DNA of 64,000 nucleotides, from the NCBI RefSeq assembly GCF_004362855.1, contig NZ_SNXW01000001.1, positions 370,121 through 434,120 of the forward strand, given 5' to 3'. This DNA is from Aquabacterium commune (lineage in GTDB: Bacteria; Pseudomonadota; Gammaproteobacteria; Burkholderiales; Burkholderiaceae_C). Both the position numbers and the translations under genes were made by a program. The first letter of the stretch is position 1, and each line of letters opens with the position of its first letter. The notes beneath the pieces were generated by a model, which saw nothing but the letters and a program-made list of their open reading frames with translations, did no database searches and was not told the DNA's origin. Below, piece by piece: positions 35,406 through 43,193 of the stretch.

Positions 35406-36776
35406 ATGATCCCGTCTGCCAAGGTCCTGTGGGGCGAAGGCTTGTTCCTGAGGCCCCAGCATTTCCAGCAACAGGACGCTTACCACGAGTGGCGGCTGGC
35501 CCAAAGCATGCGCGCCTTGCATCCCTACGCCTGGGGCGTGCGACATCTCAAGGTCGATGCCGATGCACTGCAAGCTGGGCGGCTGCACCTGCTGGAGCTG
35601 CAAGTGGTCTTCCCCGACGGCGAACTGCTGAACGCGCCCGCCGAAGACGAGTTGCCGCCGCCCATCGACCTGGGCAGCCTCGGCCAGAGCCCCTCCGATG
35701 TGCATGCCGAGGGCAGCACGCTGGCCTTCCACCTGGCCATGGCCCCCGTGCGCCACCAGGGCAGCAACCTGGCGGCGACCCAGGAAGAGGCCGACACGGC
35801 CGTGCGTTACCACCGCGTCGCGCAGCACATCGGCGATGGTTACACGGCGGCGGTGTCGGCGGAGGTCGTCACGCTGCACAAGTCGGTGCGGCTGCTGTCC
35901 GAGCCAGTACCCCGCTCGCACCTCATGAGCCTGCCGCTGCTGCGGCTCAAGCGGACCTCTGCGGGTGGCTTCGAGCTGGACGGGCGCTTCATGCCGCCCT
36001 GCGTGCACATCCAGTCTTCGCCGATGTTGTCCCTGCACCTGCGGCGCCTGCTGGAAGTGCTGCAGGCCAAGGTCGATGCGCTGTACGGCATGCACCGCGA
36101 GCCTTCGCGCAACGTCATCGAGTTCCGCTCGGGCGATGTGGCCTCGTTCTGGCTGCTGCACACGGCCAGCACGGCGCTGGCAGGCCTGAGCCACCTGGCC
36201 CGCCACCCGGCCCTGCACCCCGAGCGCCTGTTCGAGAAACTGCTGGAGCTGGCCGGGGCGCTGATGACTTTCTCGAAAACGTTCACGCTGGCCGACCTGC
36301 CCAGCTACGACCACCAGCAGCCGGGACCGGGCTTTCAGCGCCTCGACCAGATCCTGCGGGAGCTGCTGGAAACCGTCATCTCCACGCGCTGCTTCGCGAT
36401 CGCGCTGCAAGAGCGCATCCCGTCCTTCCACCACGGCCAACTGGCGTCGGAGCAGATCACCCAGGGCACCCAGTTCTTCCTGGGCGTGAGCGCGGCCATG
36501 CCACCGGCCGAGCTCGTCGAGGTGGTGCCGCAGCGCTTCAAGGTCGGTGCGCCGGACGATGTGGACAAGCTTGTGCTGTCGGCCATGCCCGGCGTGCGCC
36601 TGGTGCATGCGCCCCAAGTGCCGGCCGCCGTGCCGGTTCGCCCTGGCAGCTATTACTTCAGCCTGGAGCCCCGCGGCAGCCTGTACGAGCGCATGCTGCA
36701 GGCGCAAGCCCTCACGCTTTACGCACCCACCGGCATCCAGGACCTGCGCCTGGAGCTGGTCGCGGTGAACGCCTGA
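35406..36776 (+). CDS. tssK: Type VI secretion baseplate-membrane connector TssK
   Basis: A 456-residue TssK with the family N-terminus KVLWGEGLFLRPQHFQQQD, a central shoulder domain and the C-terminal head (YYFSLEPRGSLYERMLQAQ). TssK trimers join the TssEFG wedge to the TssL/TssM membrane complex. AAGGAG precedes the ATG. The gene follows tssJ by 44 bases and is 13 bases before tssL. Confidence 0.97.
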   Translation: MIPSAKVLWGEGLFLRPQHFQQQDAYHEWRLAQSMRALHPYAWGVRHLKVDADALQAGRLHLLELQVVFPDGELLNAPAEDELPPPIDLGSLGQSPSDVHAEGSTLAFHLAMAPVRHQGSNLAATQEEADTAVRYHRVAQHIGDGYTAAVSAEVVTLHKSVRLLSEPVPRSHLMSLPLLRLKRTSAGGFELDGRFMPPCVHIQSSPMLSLHLRRLLEVLQAKVDALYGMHREPSRNVIEFRSGDVASFWLLHTASTALAGLSHLARHPALHPERLFEKLLELAGALMTFSKTFTLADLPSYDHQQPGPGFQRLDQILRELLETVISTRCFAIALQERIPSFHHGQLASEQITQGTQFFLGVSAAMPPAELVEVVPQRFKVGAPDDVDKLVLSAMPGVRLVHAPQVPAAVPVRPGSYYFSLEPRGSLYERMLQAQALTLYAPTGIQDLRLELVAVNA

Positions 36777-36789
36777 AAGGCACGCTCCC

Positions 36790-37599
36790 ATGATGTCTTC
36801 ATCGCCCGCATCCCCTTCATCGCCATCCTTGATGAGCGAACCGACACCGCGCACCGCCGTGGCCACAGCGCCGCCTCAGCCCGCGTCCGCCCCCATGCCG
36901 GCGCGCCTGCTGGACCTGATGTACGACGGCTTTTACCTGCTGTTCCTGGTCAAGGGCAAGCACGCCCCGCAGGATGCCGACGTCTTCCGCGACCGCCTCA
37001 AGCAGTTCCTGACGCAGTTCGAGCGCGGTGCCGGCAAGCTGGGCGCGTCCACCGAAGACATCTACGCGTGCAAGTACGCCTATTGCGCGACGGTGGACGA
37101 GGCCATCCTGACCTCTGGCTTCAAGGTGCGCGACAGCTGGCAGCGCTTGCCGCTGCAAGTGCAGTTGTTCGGCGAGCAACTCGCCGGCGAGCAGTTCTTC
37201 CAGAAGCTCGAAGAACTGCGGCAGCAGGGCCTGCCCCGGCTGCAGGCGCTGGAGGTGTTCCAGATGTGCCTGTTGCTGGGCTTTCAGGGCAAGTACCTCA
37301 TCGAGGGCACGGAGAAGCTGGGTTACCTGACCGCCCGCCTGGGCGACGAGATCGCCCGCATGAAGGGGCAGAGCGTGGGCTTTGCGCCGCACTGGGCCGC
37401 ACCCGACCGCATCCGCCACCAGCTGCGTCACCAGGTGCCTCTGTGGGTGGTCGGCGCGGTGTTCGGCGCGATGGCCTTGCTGGCCTTCACAGGGCTGCGC
37501 TGGCAGCTGGGCGAACACACGCAGGTGGCCCTGGGCGCTTACCACCACGTGGTGCAACTGGCGCCCCAGGTGGCGAACATCACGGTGACGCTGCCTTGA
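36790..37599 (+). CDS. tssL: Type VI secretion inner-membrane protein TssL (DotU/IcmH-like), short form
   Basis: A 269-residue tail-anchored protein. The cytoplasmic domain has LLDLMYDGFYLLFLVKGK, YACKYAYCATVDEAIL and GFQGKYLIEGTEKL, typical of DotU-like TssL. A single membrane helix lies near residues 215-237 and a short periplasmic tail follows, with no OmpA/peptidoglycan-binding extension. TssL normally works with TssM, which usually comes next; here the following gene is unrelated. The N-terminal 35 residues are Ser/Pro-rich and the start could be one of three ATGs. Confidence 0.94.
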   Translation: MMSSSPASPSSPSLMSEPTPRTAVATAPPQPASAPMPARLLDLMYDGFYLLFLVKGKHAPQDADVFRDRLKQFLTQFERGAGKLGASTEDIYACKYAYCATVDEAILTSGFKVRDSWQRLPLQVQLFGEQLAGEQFFQKLEELRQQGLPRLQALEVFQMCLLLGFQGKYLIEGTEKLGYLTARLGDEIARMKGQSVGFAPHWAAPDRIRHQLRHQVPLWVVGAVFGAMALLAFTGLRWQLGEHTQVALGAYHHVVQLAPQVANITVTLP

Positions 37600-37648
37600 T
37601 GTTGCACGAACTCTGCAATCATTGGGGTTTTTGCGCGACAATCTGTGC

Positions 37649-38227
37649 ATGCGTGCCTCACACCCCACATTCAGCAATACAGCCCAGACCACCTCCCGCA
37701 CGGTTCAGGTCCGCGCCCCGCGCGGCGGCCTGCGTTCAAGCGCGGGCTCGCCCATCTGGCGCCCGCTGAGCGCTGCGTTCCTGCCTTTGCTCCTGTCCTT
37801 GGTACTGCTCCTTGGCAGCCAGGGCACGGCCTGGGCCCAGAGCACGCCTGCGGGCGAGTGGCAGACCATCGACGACCACTCCGGCAAGGCCGTGTCCCAC
37901 GTGGTGGTGAAAGAGGTCGGCAAGACCTTGCAAGGCAGCATCACCCGCATCCTCGACCCCAACAAGGTCAACCTCCAATGCGAGGCTTGCGAGGGTCCGC
38001 TGCGCGATGCGCCCTTCATCGGTCTGACGATCATCCAGGGCGTGGGGAGCGTCCCCACCGAACCCCTGACCTGGGAAGGCGGCCACATCCTCGATCCCAA
38101 GAGCGGTCGCAGTTACCGCGTCCGCCTGCGCCTCAAGGACGAGGGCCAGACGATGGAAGTGCGTGGCTATTTCGGCTCGCCGTACTTCGGTCGCACGCAG
38201 ATCTGGCGTCGGGTGACGGCGCCGTGA
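37649..38227 (+). CDS. DUF2147 family secreted protein
   Basis: A 192-residue protein with a long basic N-terminal region, a hydrophobic signal segment (FLPLLLSLVLLLGSQGTAWA) and a DUF2147 domain (GEWQTIDDHSGKAVSHVVV, then the C-terminal YFGSPYFGRTQIWRRV). Family members are small, probably periplasmic or exported beta-barrel proteins of unknown function. A cysteine pair (LQCEAC) may form a disulfide. It lies 49 bases downstream of tssL on the same strand but is not a known secretion component. It is convergent with rarA. Confidence 0.85.
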   Translation: MRASHPTFSNTAQTTSRTVQVRAPRGGLRSSAGSPIWRPLSAAFLPLLLSLVLLLGSQGTAWAQSTPAGEWQTIDDHSGKAVSHVVVKEVGKTLQGSITRILDPNKVNLQCEACEGPLRDAPFIGLTIIQGVGSVPTEPLTWEGGHILDPKSGRSYRVRLRLKDEGQTMEVRGYFGSPYFGRTQIWRRVTAP

Positions 38228-38244
38228 GTTGGCGCGACCGCTGA

Positions 38245-39624
38245 TCAGTCGCTGGCGTCTTTGTCGGGGTCCGCACGCCCGTCTGCGGCCAAGGTACGCA
38301 ACTGCGCCACGCGGTCCGAAATCTTGATCTCCAGACCGCGGGGCACCGGCTGGTAGAAGGCCTGCGGCGCCATGCCGTCGGGGAAATAGCGCTCGCCGGC
38401 GGCCACCGCATCGGGCTCGTCGTGGGCATAGCGGTAGCCCTCGCCGTGCCCCAGCGTCTTCATCAGCTTGGTGGGCGCGTTGCGCAGGTGCATGGGCACG
38501 GGGCGCGTGGTGTCTTGCTTGACCCAGGCGCGCACGGCCTTGTACGCCGTGTAGGCCGCGTTGCTCTTGGGCGCGATGGCCAGGTAAATCACGCATTCGG
38601 CCAGGGTCAGCTCGCCTTCGGGTGAGCCCAGGCGCTCGTAGGTTTCGGCGGCATCGAGGGCCATGCGCAGGGCGCGCGGGTCGGCCAGGCCGATGTCTTC
38701 GCTGGCCATGCGGATGAGCCGGCGCACGATGTAGCGCGGGTCCACGCCGCCATCGAGCATGCGCACCAGCCAGTAGAGCGCGGCGTCGGGGTCCGAGCCG
38801 CGCACCGATTTGTGCAGCGCCGAGATGGTGTCGTAGAACTGGTCGCCACCCTTGTCGTAGCGGCGCAGTTGCTCGCCCAGGGCGCGCTGCAGCAGGGCCT
38901 CGTCGATCAGGGCGTGGCCCTTGAGCATGCCGCTCAAGGTCTCGTAGGTGTTGAGCACGCGGCGCGCATCGCCATCGGCATAGGCGATCAGGCGGGCGCG
39001 GGCGTCCGGCGTGAGCTCAGGACCCGACAAGGCCTGTTGGCCACGCTGCAACAGCGCCGCCATGGCGTCCTCTTCCACCGCGCGCAGCACATGCACCGTG
39101 GCCCGCGACAGCAAGGCGGCGTTGACTTCGAACGAGGGGTTCTCGGTCGTGGCGCCGATGAAGGTGAACAGGCCGGATTCGACGTGCGGCAGGAAGGCGT
39201 CCTGCTGGGCCTTGTTGAAGCGGTGCACCTCGTCCACGAACACGATGGTGCGGCGACCGTTGCGGCGCACGGCCTGCGCCTGCTCGACGGCCTCGCGGAT
39301 GTCCTTGACGCCCCCCAGCACCGCCGAAATCGCCAGGAACTGCGCGTCAAAGGCATGGGCCATCAGGCGCGCCAGCGTGGTCTTGCCCACGCCGGGGGGG
39401 CCCCACAGGATCATCGAATGCGGCTGGCCAGACTCGAAAGCCACGCGCACCGGCTGACCCGGTCCGAGCAAGTGGTCTTGGCCGACCACCTCGTCGAGCG
39501 TGCGGGGGCGCAGTCGTTCGGCCAGCGGGGCATGGCTGGCAGCCGCGCTGTCATCGGCGCCCGGCTTGGCGTGCGCCCGCCGGTCGGGGTGCTCTGGCAA
39601 GTCGAGGGACAGGTTGTCTTGCAT
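38245..39624 (-). CDS. rarA: Replication-associated recombination protein RarA (MgsA)
   Basis: A 459-residue AAA+ clamp-loader-like protein. Walker A is GPPGVGKT (about residues 75-82), Walker B with IVFVDEVHRFNKAQQDAFLP, sensor 1 in IGATTENPSFEV, and the C-terminal tetramerisation domain ends in PRGLEIKISDRVAQLR. It acts at stalled replication forks. The start at 39624 gives a normal N-terminus; an upstream extension to 39723 is not supported. It is usually next to lolA and ftsK; here a DEAD-box helicase gene separates them. Confidence 0.95.
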   Translation of the reverse strand: MQDNLSLDLPEHPDRRAHAKPGADDSAAASHAPLAERLRPRTLDEVVGQDHLLGPGQPVRVAFESGQPHSMILWGPPGVGKTTLARLMAHAFDAQFLAISAVLGGVKDIREAVEQAQAVRRNGRRTIVFVDEVHRFNKAQQDAFLPHVESGLFTFIGATTENPSFEVNAALLSRATVHVLRAVEEDAMAALLQRGQQALSGPELTPDARARLIAYADGDARRVLNTYETLSGMLKGHALIDEALLQRALGEQLRRYDKGGDQFYDTISALHKSVRGSDPDAALYWLVRMLDGGVDPRYIVRRLIRMASEDIGLADPRALRMALDAAETYERLGSPEGELTLAECVIYLAIAPKSNAAYTAYKAVRAWVKQDTTRPVPMHLRNAPTKLMKTLGHGEGYRYAHDEPDAVAAGERYFPDGMAPQAFYQPVPRGLEIKISDRVAQLRTLAADGRADPDKDASD

Positions 39625-39793
39625 GGGGAGATTGTCGCCGCGTGGCGGGCCAACATCGAAAGCCAGAAAAATGACAGTTTGATGAAGGTAAACACTGATT
39701 TGAACCTTTCGCGACAGGCGCATCCTTGAGGCTCACACCGGCGCTCGTTCACGGTCGGCTTCCCCCATTTGAGAAGGAAAGCTGAGGTCCCCC

Positions 39794-39919
39794 ATGTTGA
39801 CATTGACCATCCTTGCCCTGGTCACCATCCCCATGCTGATCGACCTGGGGCTGCGCGGTCGCCACCAGACGATCGAGCTCTCCATGATGCGCACGGGCAC
39901 GACACTGGACAAACCCTGA
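39794..39919 (+). CDS. Possible 41-residue small hydrophobic protein
   Basis: An ATG at 39794 opens a 41-residue frame: a hydrophobic stretch of about 14 residues (LTLTILALVTIPMLIDLGL) and then a polar tail. A weak purine-rich segment (GAGAAGGAAAGC) lies about 10 bases upstream. The stop at 39917-39919 falls inside the proposed helicase promoter. It could be a real small membrane peptide or chance; no homologue is recognised. Confidence 0.3.
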   Translation: MLTLTILALVTIPMLIDLGLRGRHQTIELSMMRTGTTLDKP

Positions 39920-39934
39920 TATTTGCGCCACAAT
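39906..39934 (+). promoter_or_regulatory. Candidate sigma-70 promoter for the DEAD-box helicase gene
   Basis: TGGACA at 39906-39911 and CACAAT at 39929-39934 are separated by 17 bases. Transcription would begin close to 39941, at the foot of the leader hairpins, giving a 5' leader of about 380 bases. Both boxes deviate from consensus, so this is a suggestion. Confidence 0.4.
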
Positions 39935-40319
39935 GAGCGTCTTCGTTCTTCAGAGGACGAAGTTTTCCGTTCATCCCCTCTGACCTTTTTCAAGCCAGGT
40001 CGTGGCAGCAACCTCGGAGACACCTCCGGCGCGTTGCCCACAGACCTGAAGCGACGGCGCAGTCCGGGCACAGCCCGCGATGCTCAGATCGTGTCTTGAG
40101 TTCCGGTTGGCGGCGATGCCGTCGCTTTCACCGACTCAACGTGGTCATCCACCGCCAGGGCTCGTCAGCCCGCGGTCGTCACGAGGTCTGGACACGAATC
40201 CCAGCGACTCCACCCTGGCCGCGGCCAGCCGGCAACTTTGCCGCAACCGCGCCATGGCGTTTCTGACCCCATTTTTCATCCGGGGTCGGCAGCGCATTGC
40301 TTTGCTTGAAAGACGTCAC
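39935..40319 (+). promoter_or_regulatory. Long structured 5' leader of the DEAD-box helicase gene
   Basis: No convincing gene fits these 385 bases. Two overlapping hairpins lie at its start: CTTCGT (39941) pairs with ACGAAG (39957), while CAGAGG (39951), inside that loop, can pair with CCTCTG (39977), followed by ACC and five T. The second structure looks like an intrinsic terminator and competes or forms a pseudoknot with the first. Long leaders are common before cold-inducible helicase genes. Attenuation or temperature control is inference. Confidence 0.5.
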
Positions 40320-42320
40320 ATGACTGATTCCTCCCGCGATCAAGAGATCAACCCCATCGCCTCGACCGAAGGCGGCACCGAGACCATTGCCAACGTGGAC
40401 GCCCACAGCGCTTCGCTGATCGACGCCCTCGCCCGCCGCATCCAGGCCGAAGGCAGCGATGCCGAGTTCGGTGCCGCCGATGAAGCCGACGACAGCACCC
40501 CCGCCGAACCCGAAGGCCCCGGCTTTGGCGCCCTGGGCCTGAGCGAGCCGCTGTTGCGCTCCCTGCGCGATTCTGGCTACACCCAGCCCACCACCGTGCA
40601 GGTGCAAGCCATCCCCGCCGCCATCAAGGGCGTTGACCTGATGGTCGCCTCCAGCACCGGCTCGGGCAAGACCGCCGCGTTCATGCTGCCCGCGCTAGAG
40701 CGCCTCATTGTCGCAGCACGTGGCGAAGGCAAGCGCCGCATCCAAGGCCCGCGCATCCTGGTGCTGGCCCCCACGCGTGAACTCGCCATGCAGGTCGCCA
40801 AGGCCGCTTCGACTTACGGCAACCACATGCAGGGTCTGCGCGTGGCCACCATCGTCGGTGGCGTGCCTTACGGCTACCAGCTCAGGGCCCTGAAGGGCCC
40901 GCTGGACGTGCTGATCGCCACCCCTGGCCGCCTGCTCGACCACATCGGCACCGGCGCCGCCGTGCTGAGCAGCGTCGAAACGCTGGTGCTGGACGAAGCC
41001 GACCGCATGCTGGACATGGGCTTCATCGAAGACATCGAACAGATCGCCGAAGCCATTCCGGCTGACCGCCAGACCCTGATGTTCTCGGCCACTTTCGCCG
41101 GCCACGTGGGCCAGCTGGCCCAGCGCCTGACGCGCGACGCCATGCGCATCGAAGTGGCTTCGCACACCGACAGCCACGACAACATCGAGCAGCGCCTGCA
41201 CCTGGCCGATTCGCTGTCCCACAAGAACGACCTGCTGGACCACCTGCTGACCACCAAGGAAGTCGATCAGGCCGTGGTGTTCACCAGCACCCAGCGTGAC
41301 GCCGACATCCTGGCCGACCGCCTGGCCGACATGGGCCACGCCGTCGCCGCACTGCACGGTGGCATGCCCCAAGGCCGCCGCAACCGCGTGCTGCAAGCCC
41401 TGCGCTCGCGCGAGTTGCGCGTGCTGGTGGCCACCGACGTCGCCGCCCGCGGCATCGACGTGCCCACGATCACCCACGTGATCAACTACGGCATGCCCAT
41501 GAAGGCCGAGGACTATGTGCACCGCATCGGTCGCACGGGCCGTGCCGGTCGCTCCGGCCTGGCCGTGACGCTGGCCGAGCGCCGCGACATCCCGATGGTG
41601 CGCCGCATCGAGCGCTTCACCACGCAGCGCATCCCCGAGTCGGCGATCGCCGGCCTGGAGCCCAAGACCAAGATCATGGCCGACAAGGGTGGCCCGCGCC
41701 GCGACAAGCCGATGCCCGGCTACGGTCGCCGTGACGACCGCGGCCAGCGCTTCGGCGGCGGCGGCTACGGTGGCGACCGCGGTGGTGACCGTGGTGGCTT
41801 CGGTGGCGGTCAGCGCGACGGCGGTTGGGGCGAGCCCCGCGGCTTCGCACCCCGCGAAGACCGTGGCGACAACCGTGGCTTCACGCCGCGCGAGGAGCGC
41901 CCGTCCTTCAAGCCCAACCACGACCCGCGCTTTGAAGGCCAGGGCCGTCCGTCGGAAGACCGAGGCTTCGCACCGCGCGAAGAGCGCAGCTTCGGTGGCC
42001 CGCGCTCTGACGACCGTGGCCCGGCCAAGTCCTTCGGCAACAAGCCTTTCGGTGCCAAGCCTTTCGGCGGCAAGCCTTTCGGTGACCGCAGTTTTGGCGA
42101 CCGCCCCCAAGGCGACCGTCCCTTCGGTGACAAGCCCTTTGGCGACAAGTCGTTCGGCGGCAAGCCGGCTGGCAAGTCCTTCGGTGGCAAGCCCTCCTTC
42201 GGCGGCGAGCGCTCGTTCGGCGACAAGCCTGCCTTTGGCGCCAAGCCCGGCTTCAAGTCGGGTGGTCCCAAGCCTGGCTTCGGCGGCAAGCGCCCCGGCT
42301 TTGGCAAGCGCGAAGGCTGA
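40320..42320 (+). CDS. DEAD-box ATP-dependent RNA helicase with Phe-Gly/Arg-rich tail
   Basis: A 666-residue RhlE/DeaD-type helicase. After an acidic N-terminal extension of about 60 residues come the Q motif region (LGLSEPLLRSLRDSGY), motif I ASSTGSGKT, motif II VLDEADRMLD, motif III SAT and motif VI HRIGRTGRAGR. From about residue 460 to the end the protein is low complexity: first Arg/Gly/Asp-rich, then many repeats of the type KPFGDRPFGDKSFGGKP. Such tails bind RNA and promote phase separation. ATG at 40320 follows GAAAGACG; the open frame continues upstream to 40080 but through leader DNA. Probable role: unwinding structured RNA in ribosome assembly and mRNA decay. Confidence 0.93.
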   Translation: MTDSSRDQEINPIASTEGGTETIANVDAHSASLIDALARRIQAEGSDAEFGAADEADDSTPAEPEGPGFGALGLSEPLLRSLRDSGYTQPTTVQVQAIPAAIKGVDLMVASSTGSGKTAAFMLPALERLIVAARGEGKRRIQGPRILVLAPTRELAMQVAKAASTYGNHMQGLRVATIVGGVPYGYQLRALKGPLDVLIATPGRLLDHIGTGAAVLSSVETLVLDEADRMLDMGFIEDIEQIAEAIPADRQTLMFSATFAGHVGQLAQRLTRDAMRIEVASHTDSHDNIEQRLHLADSLSHKNDLLDHLLTTKEVDQAVVFTSTQRDADILADRLADMGHAVAALHGGMPQGRRNRVLQALRSRELRVLVATDVAARGIDVPTITHVINYGMPMKAEDYVHRIGRTGRAGRSGLAVTLAERRDIPMVRRIERFTTQRIPESAIAGLEPKTKIMADKGGPRRDKPMPGYGRRDDRGQRFGGGGYGGDRGGDRGGFGGGQRDGGWGEPRGFAPREDRGDNRGFTPREERPSFKPNHDPRFEGQGRPSEDRGFAPREERSFGGPRSDDRGPAKSFGNKPFGAKPFGGKPFGDRSFGDRPQGDRPFGDKPFGDKSFGGKPAGKSFGGKPSFGGERSFGDKPAFGAKPGFKSGGPKPGFGGKRPGFGKREG

Positions 42321-42377
42321 TCCAGCCTGAGCTGAGGGCAACGGCGGGGATGTCCCTGCCGCCCTCACCGACCTGAC

Positions 42378-42411
42378 CTCACCCGGACGGCGCGAACGTC
42401 GTCAGGGTGAG
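42378..42411. terminator. Inverted repeat between convergent helicase and lolA genes
   Basis: CTCACCC at 42378-42384 pairs with GGGTGAG at 42405-42411, with a partial inner GACG/CGTC stem. It lies between two convergent genes, where a two-way terminator would be expected, but neither side has a T run, so it may act only as a 3' stabilising hairpin. Confidence 0.35.
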
Positions 42412-42419
42412 CGTCAAGG

Positions 42420-43193
42420 TCAAGGTTGCGCCAGCACGTCGGCCCCCTTGGGCGGCGTGAACTGGAAGCGATCGGCCGCCACCTTGGCGTGCGGCTCGAA
42501 CTGCGTGAATGTCAGGCGCGAACGTTGCCCGAAGCTGTCGAGGATCTCCAGCTCGGCCAGTTGTCCTTGACGGAAGCCCACGCGCACCGACTGGAACTGC
42601 CCTTCCTTGTGACGAGGACGGGCCTCCACCCAACTCAAGGCCACTGTCGCTGTGGACGCCCCCGAGGGCGCCACGGCCGACGGTGCCATCGCTTTTGTTG
42701 CCTGTTGAGCCGTCGGGGTCGCGGACGCCGCACCCGACGAGGACACAGCCACGATCGCATCCGATGGCACTTGGCTCAGCACGAAGTCTTTGTCCAGTGA
42801 ACCACCGGCCAGCAAGGCCGCCGGCGTGGCGCCCAGGGCCTGGCCCATGGGGCGCACCGTGACCTGGTTGAGGTCGGCGTCGTACAGCCACACCTGCTTG
42901 CCATCGCCCACGATGAGCTGCTCCATCGGCGCCGTGTAGGCGAAGCGGAAGCGGTTGGGCCGCAAGAACTCCAGCGTGCCGGCGGACTTGCGCGTCTTTT
43001 TGCCATCGGGCGAAGTCACGGTCTGCGTGAAGCTGCCGCGCCCGGACTGCACCTCTTTGACGAAGGCACGCAGCTGCGCCACGGCATCCTGATCGCGGGG
43101 TGCGGCAGCTGTCGCTGCCCCCGCGTTGGCACAGGTCACGGCCAGGGCCGCACCACACATCCACAAAGCTGTTGTCGCCATGCTTGTTCGCAT
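42420..43193 (-). CDS. lolA: Outer-membrane lipoprotein carrier protein LolA
   Basis: A 257-residue periplasmic chaperone that carries lipoproteins from LolCDE to the outer membrane. The ATG at 43193 overlaps the ftsK stop (TGATG). A signal peptide (about 1-29) is followed by the LolA fold: GSFTQTVTSPDGKK, GTLEFLRPNRFRFAY and DGKQVWLYDADLNQVTV. An Ala/Ser/Thr-rich insert of about 45 residues (roughly 145-190) interrupts the domain and explains the extra length compared with about 200 residues in enterics. The C-terminal strands (SFGQRSRLTFTQFEPH and FQFTPPKGADVL) are normal. Confidence 0.93.
   Translation of the reverse strand: MRTSMATTALWMCGAALAVTCANAGAATAAAPRDQDAVAQLRAFVKEVQSGRGSFTQTVTSPDGKKTRKSAGTLEFLRPNRFRFAYTAPMEQLIVGDGKQVWLYDADLNQVTVRPMGQALGATPAALLAGGSLDKDFVLSQVPSDAIVAVSSSGAASATPTAQQATKAMAPSAVAPSGASTATVALSWVEARPRHKEGQFQSVRVGFRQGQLAELEILDSFGQRSRLTFTQFEPHAKVAADRFQFTPPKGADVLAQP

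Noticed and set aside
37649-38227. DUF2147 gene as a type VI secretion component
   Set aside because: It follows tssL but has no relation to known Tss or Tag families; adjacency alone is not evidence.
39733-40071. Minus-strand frame of 112 codons upstream of the helicase
   Set aside because: No recognisable domain, Arg/Ser-rich, and it overlaps the helicase promoter and leader.
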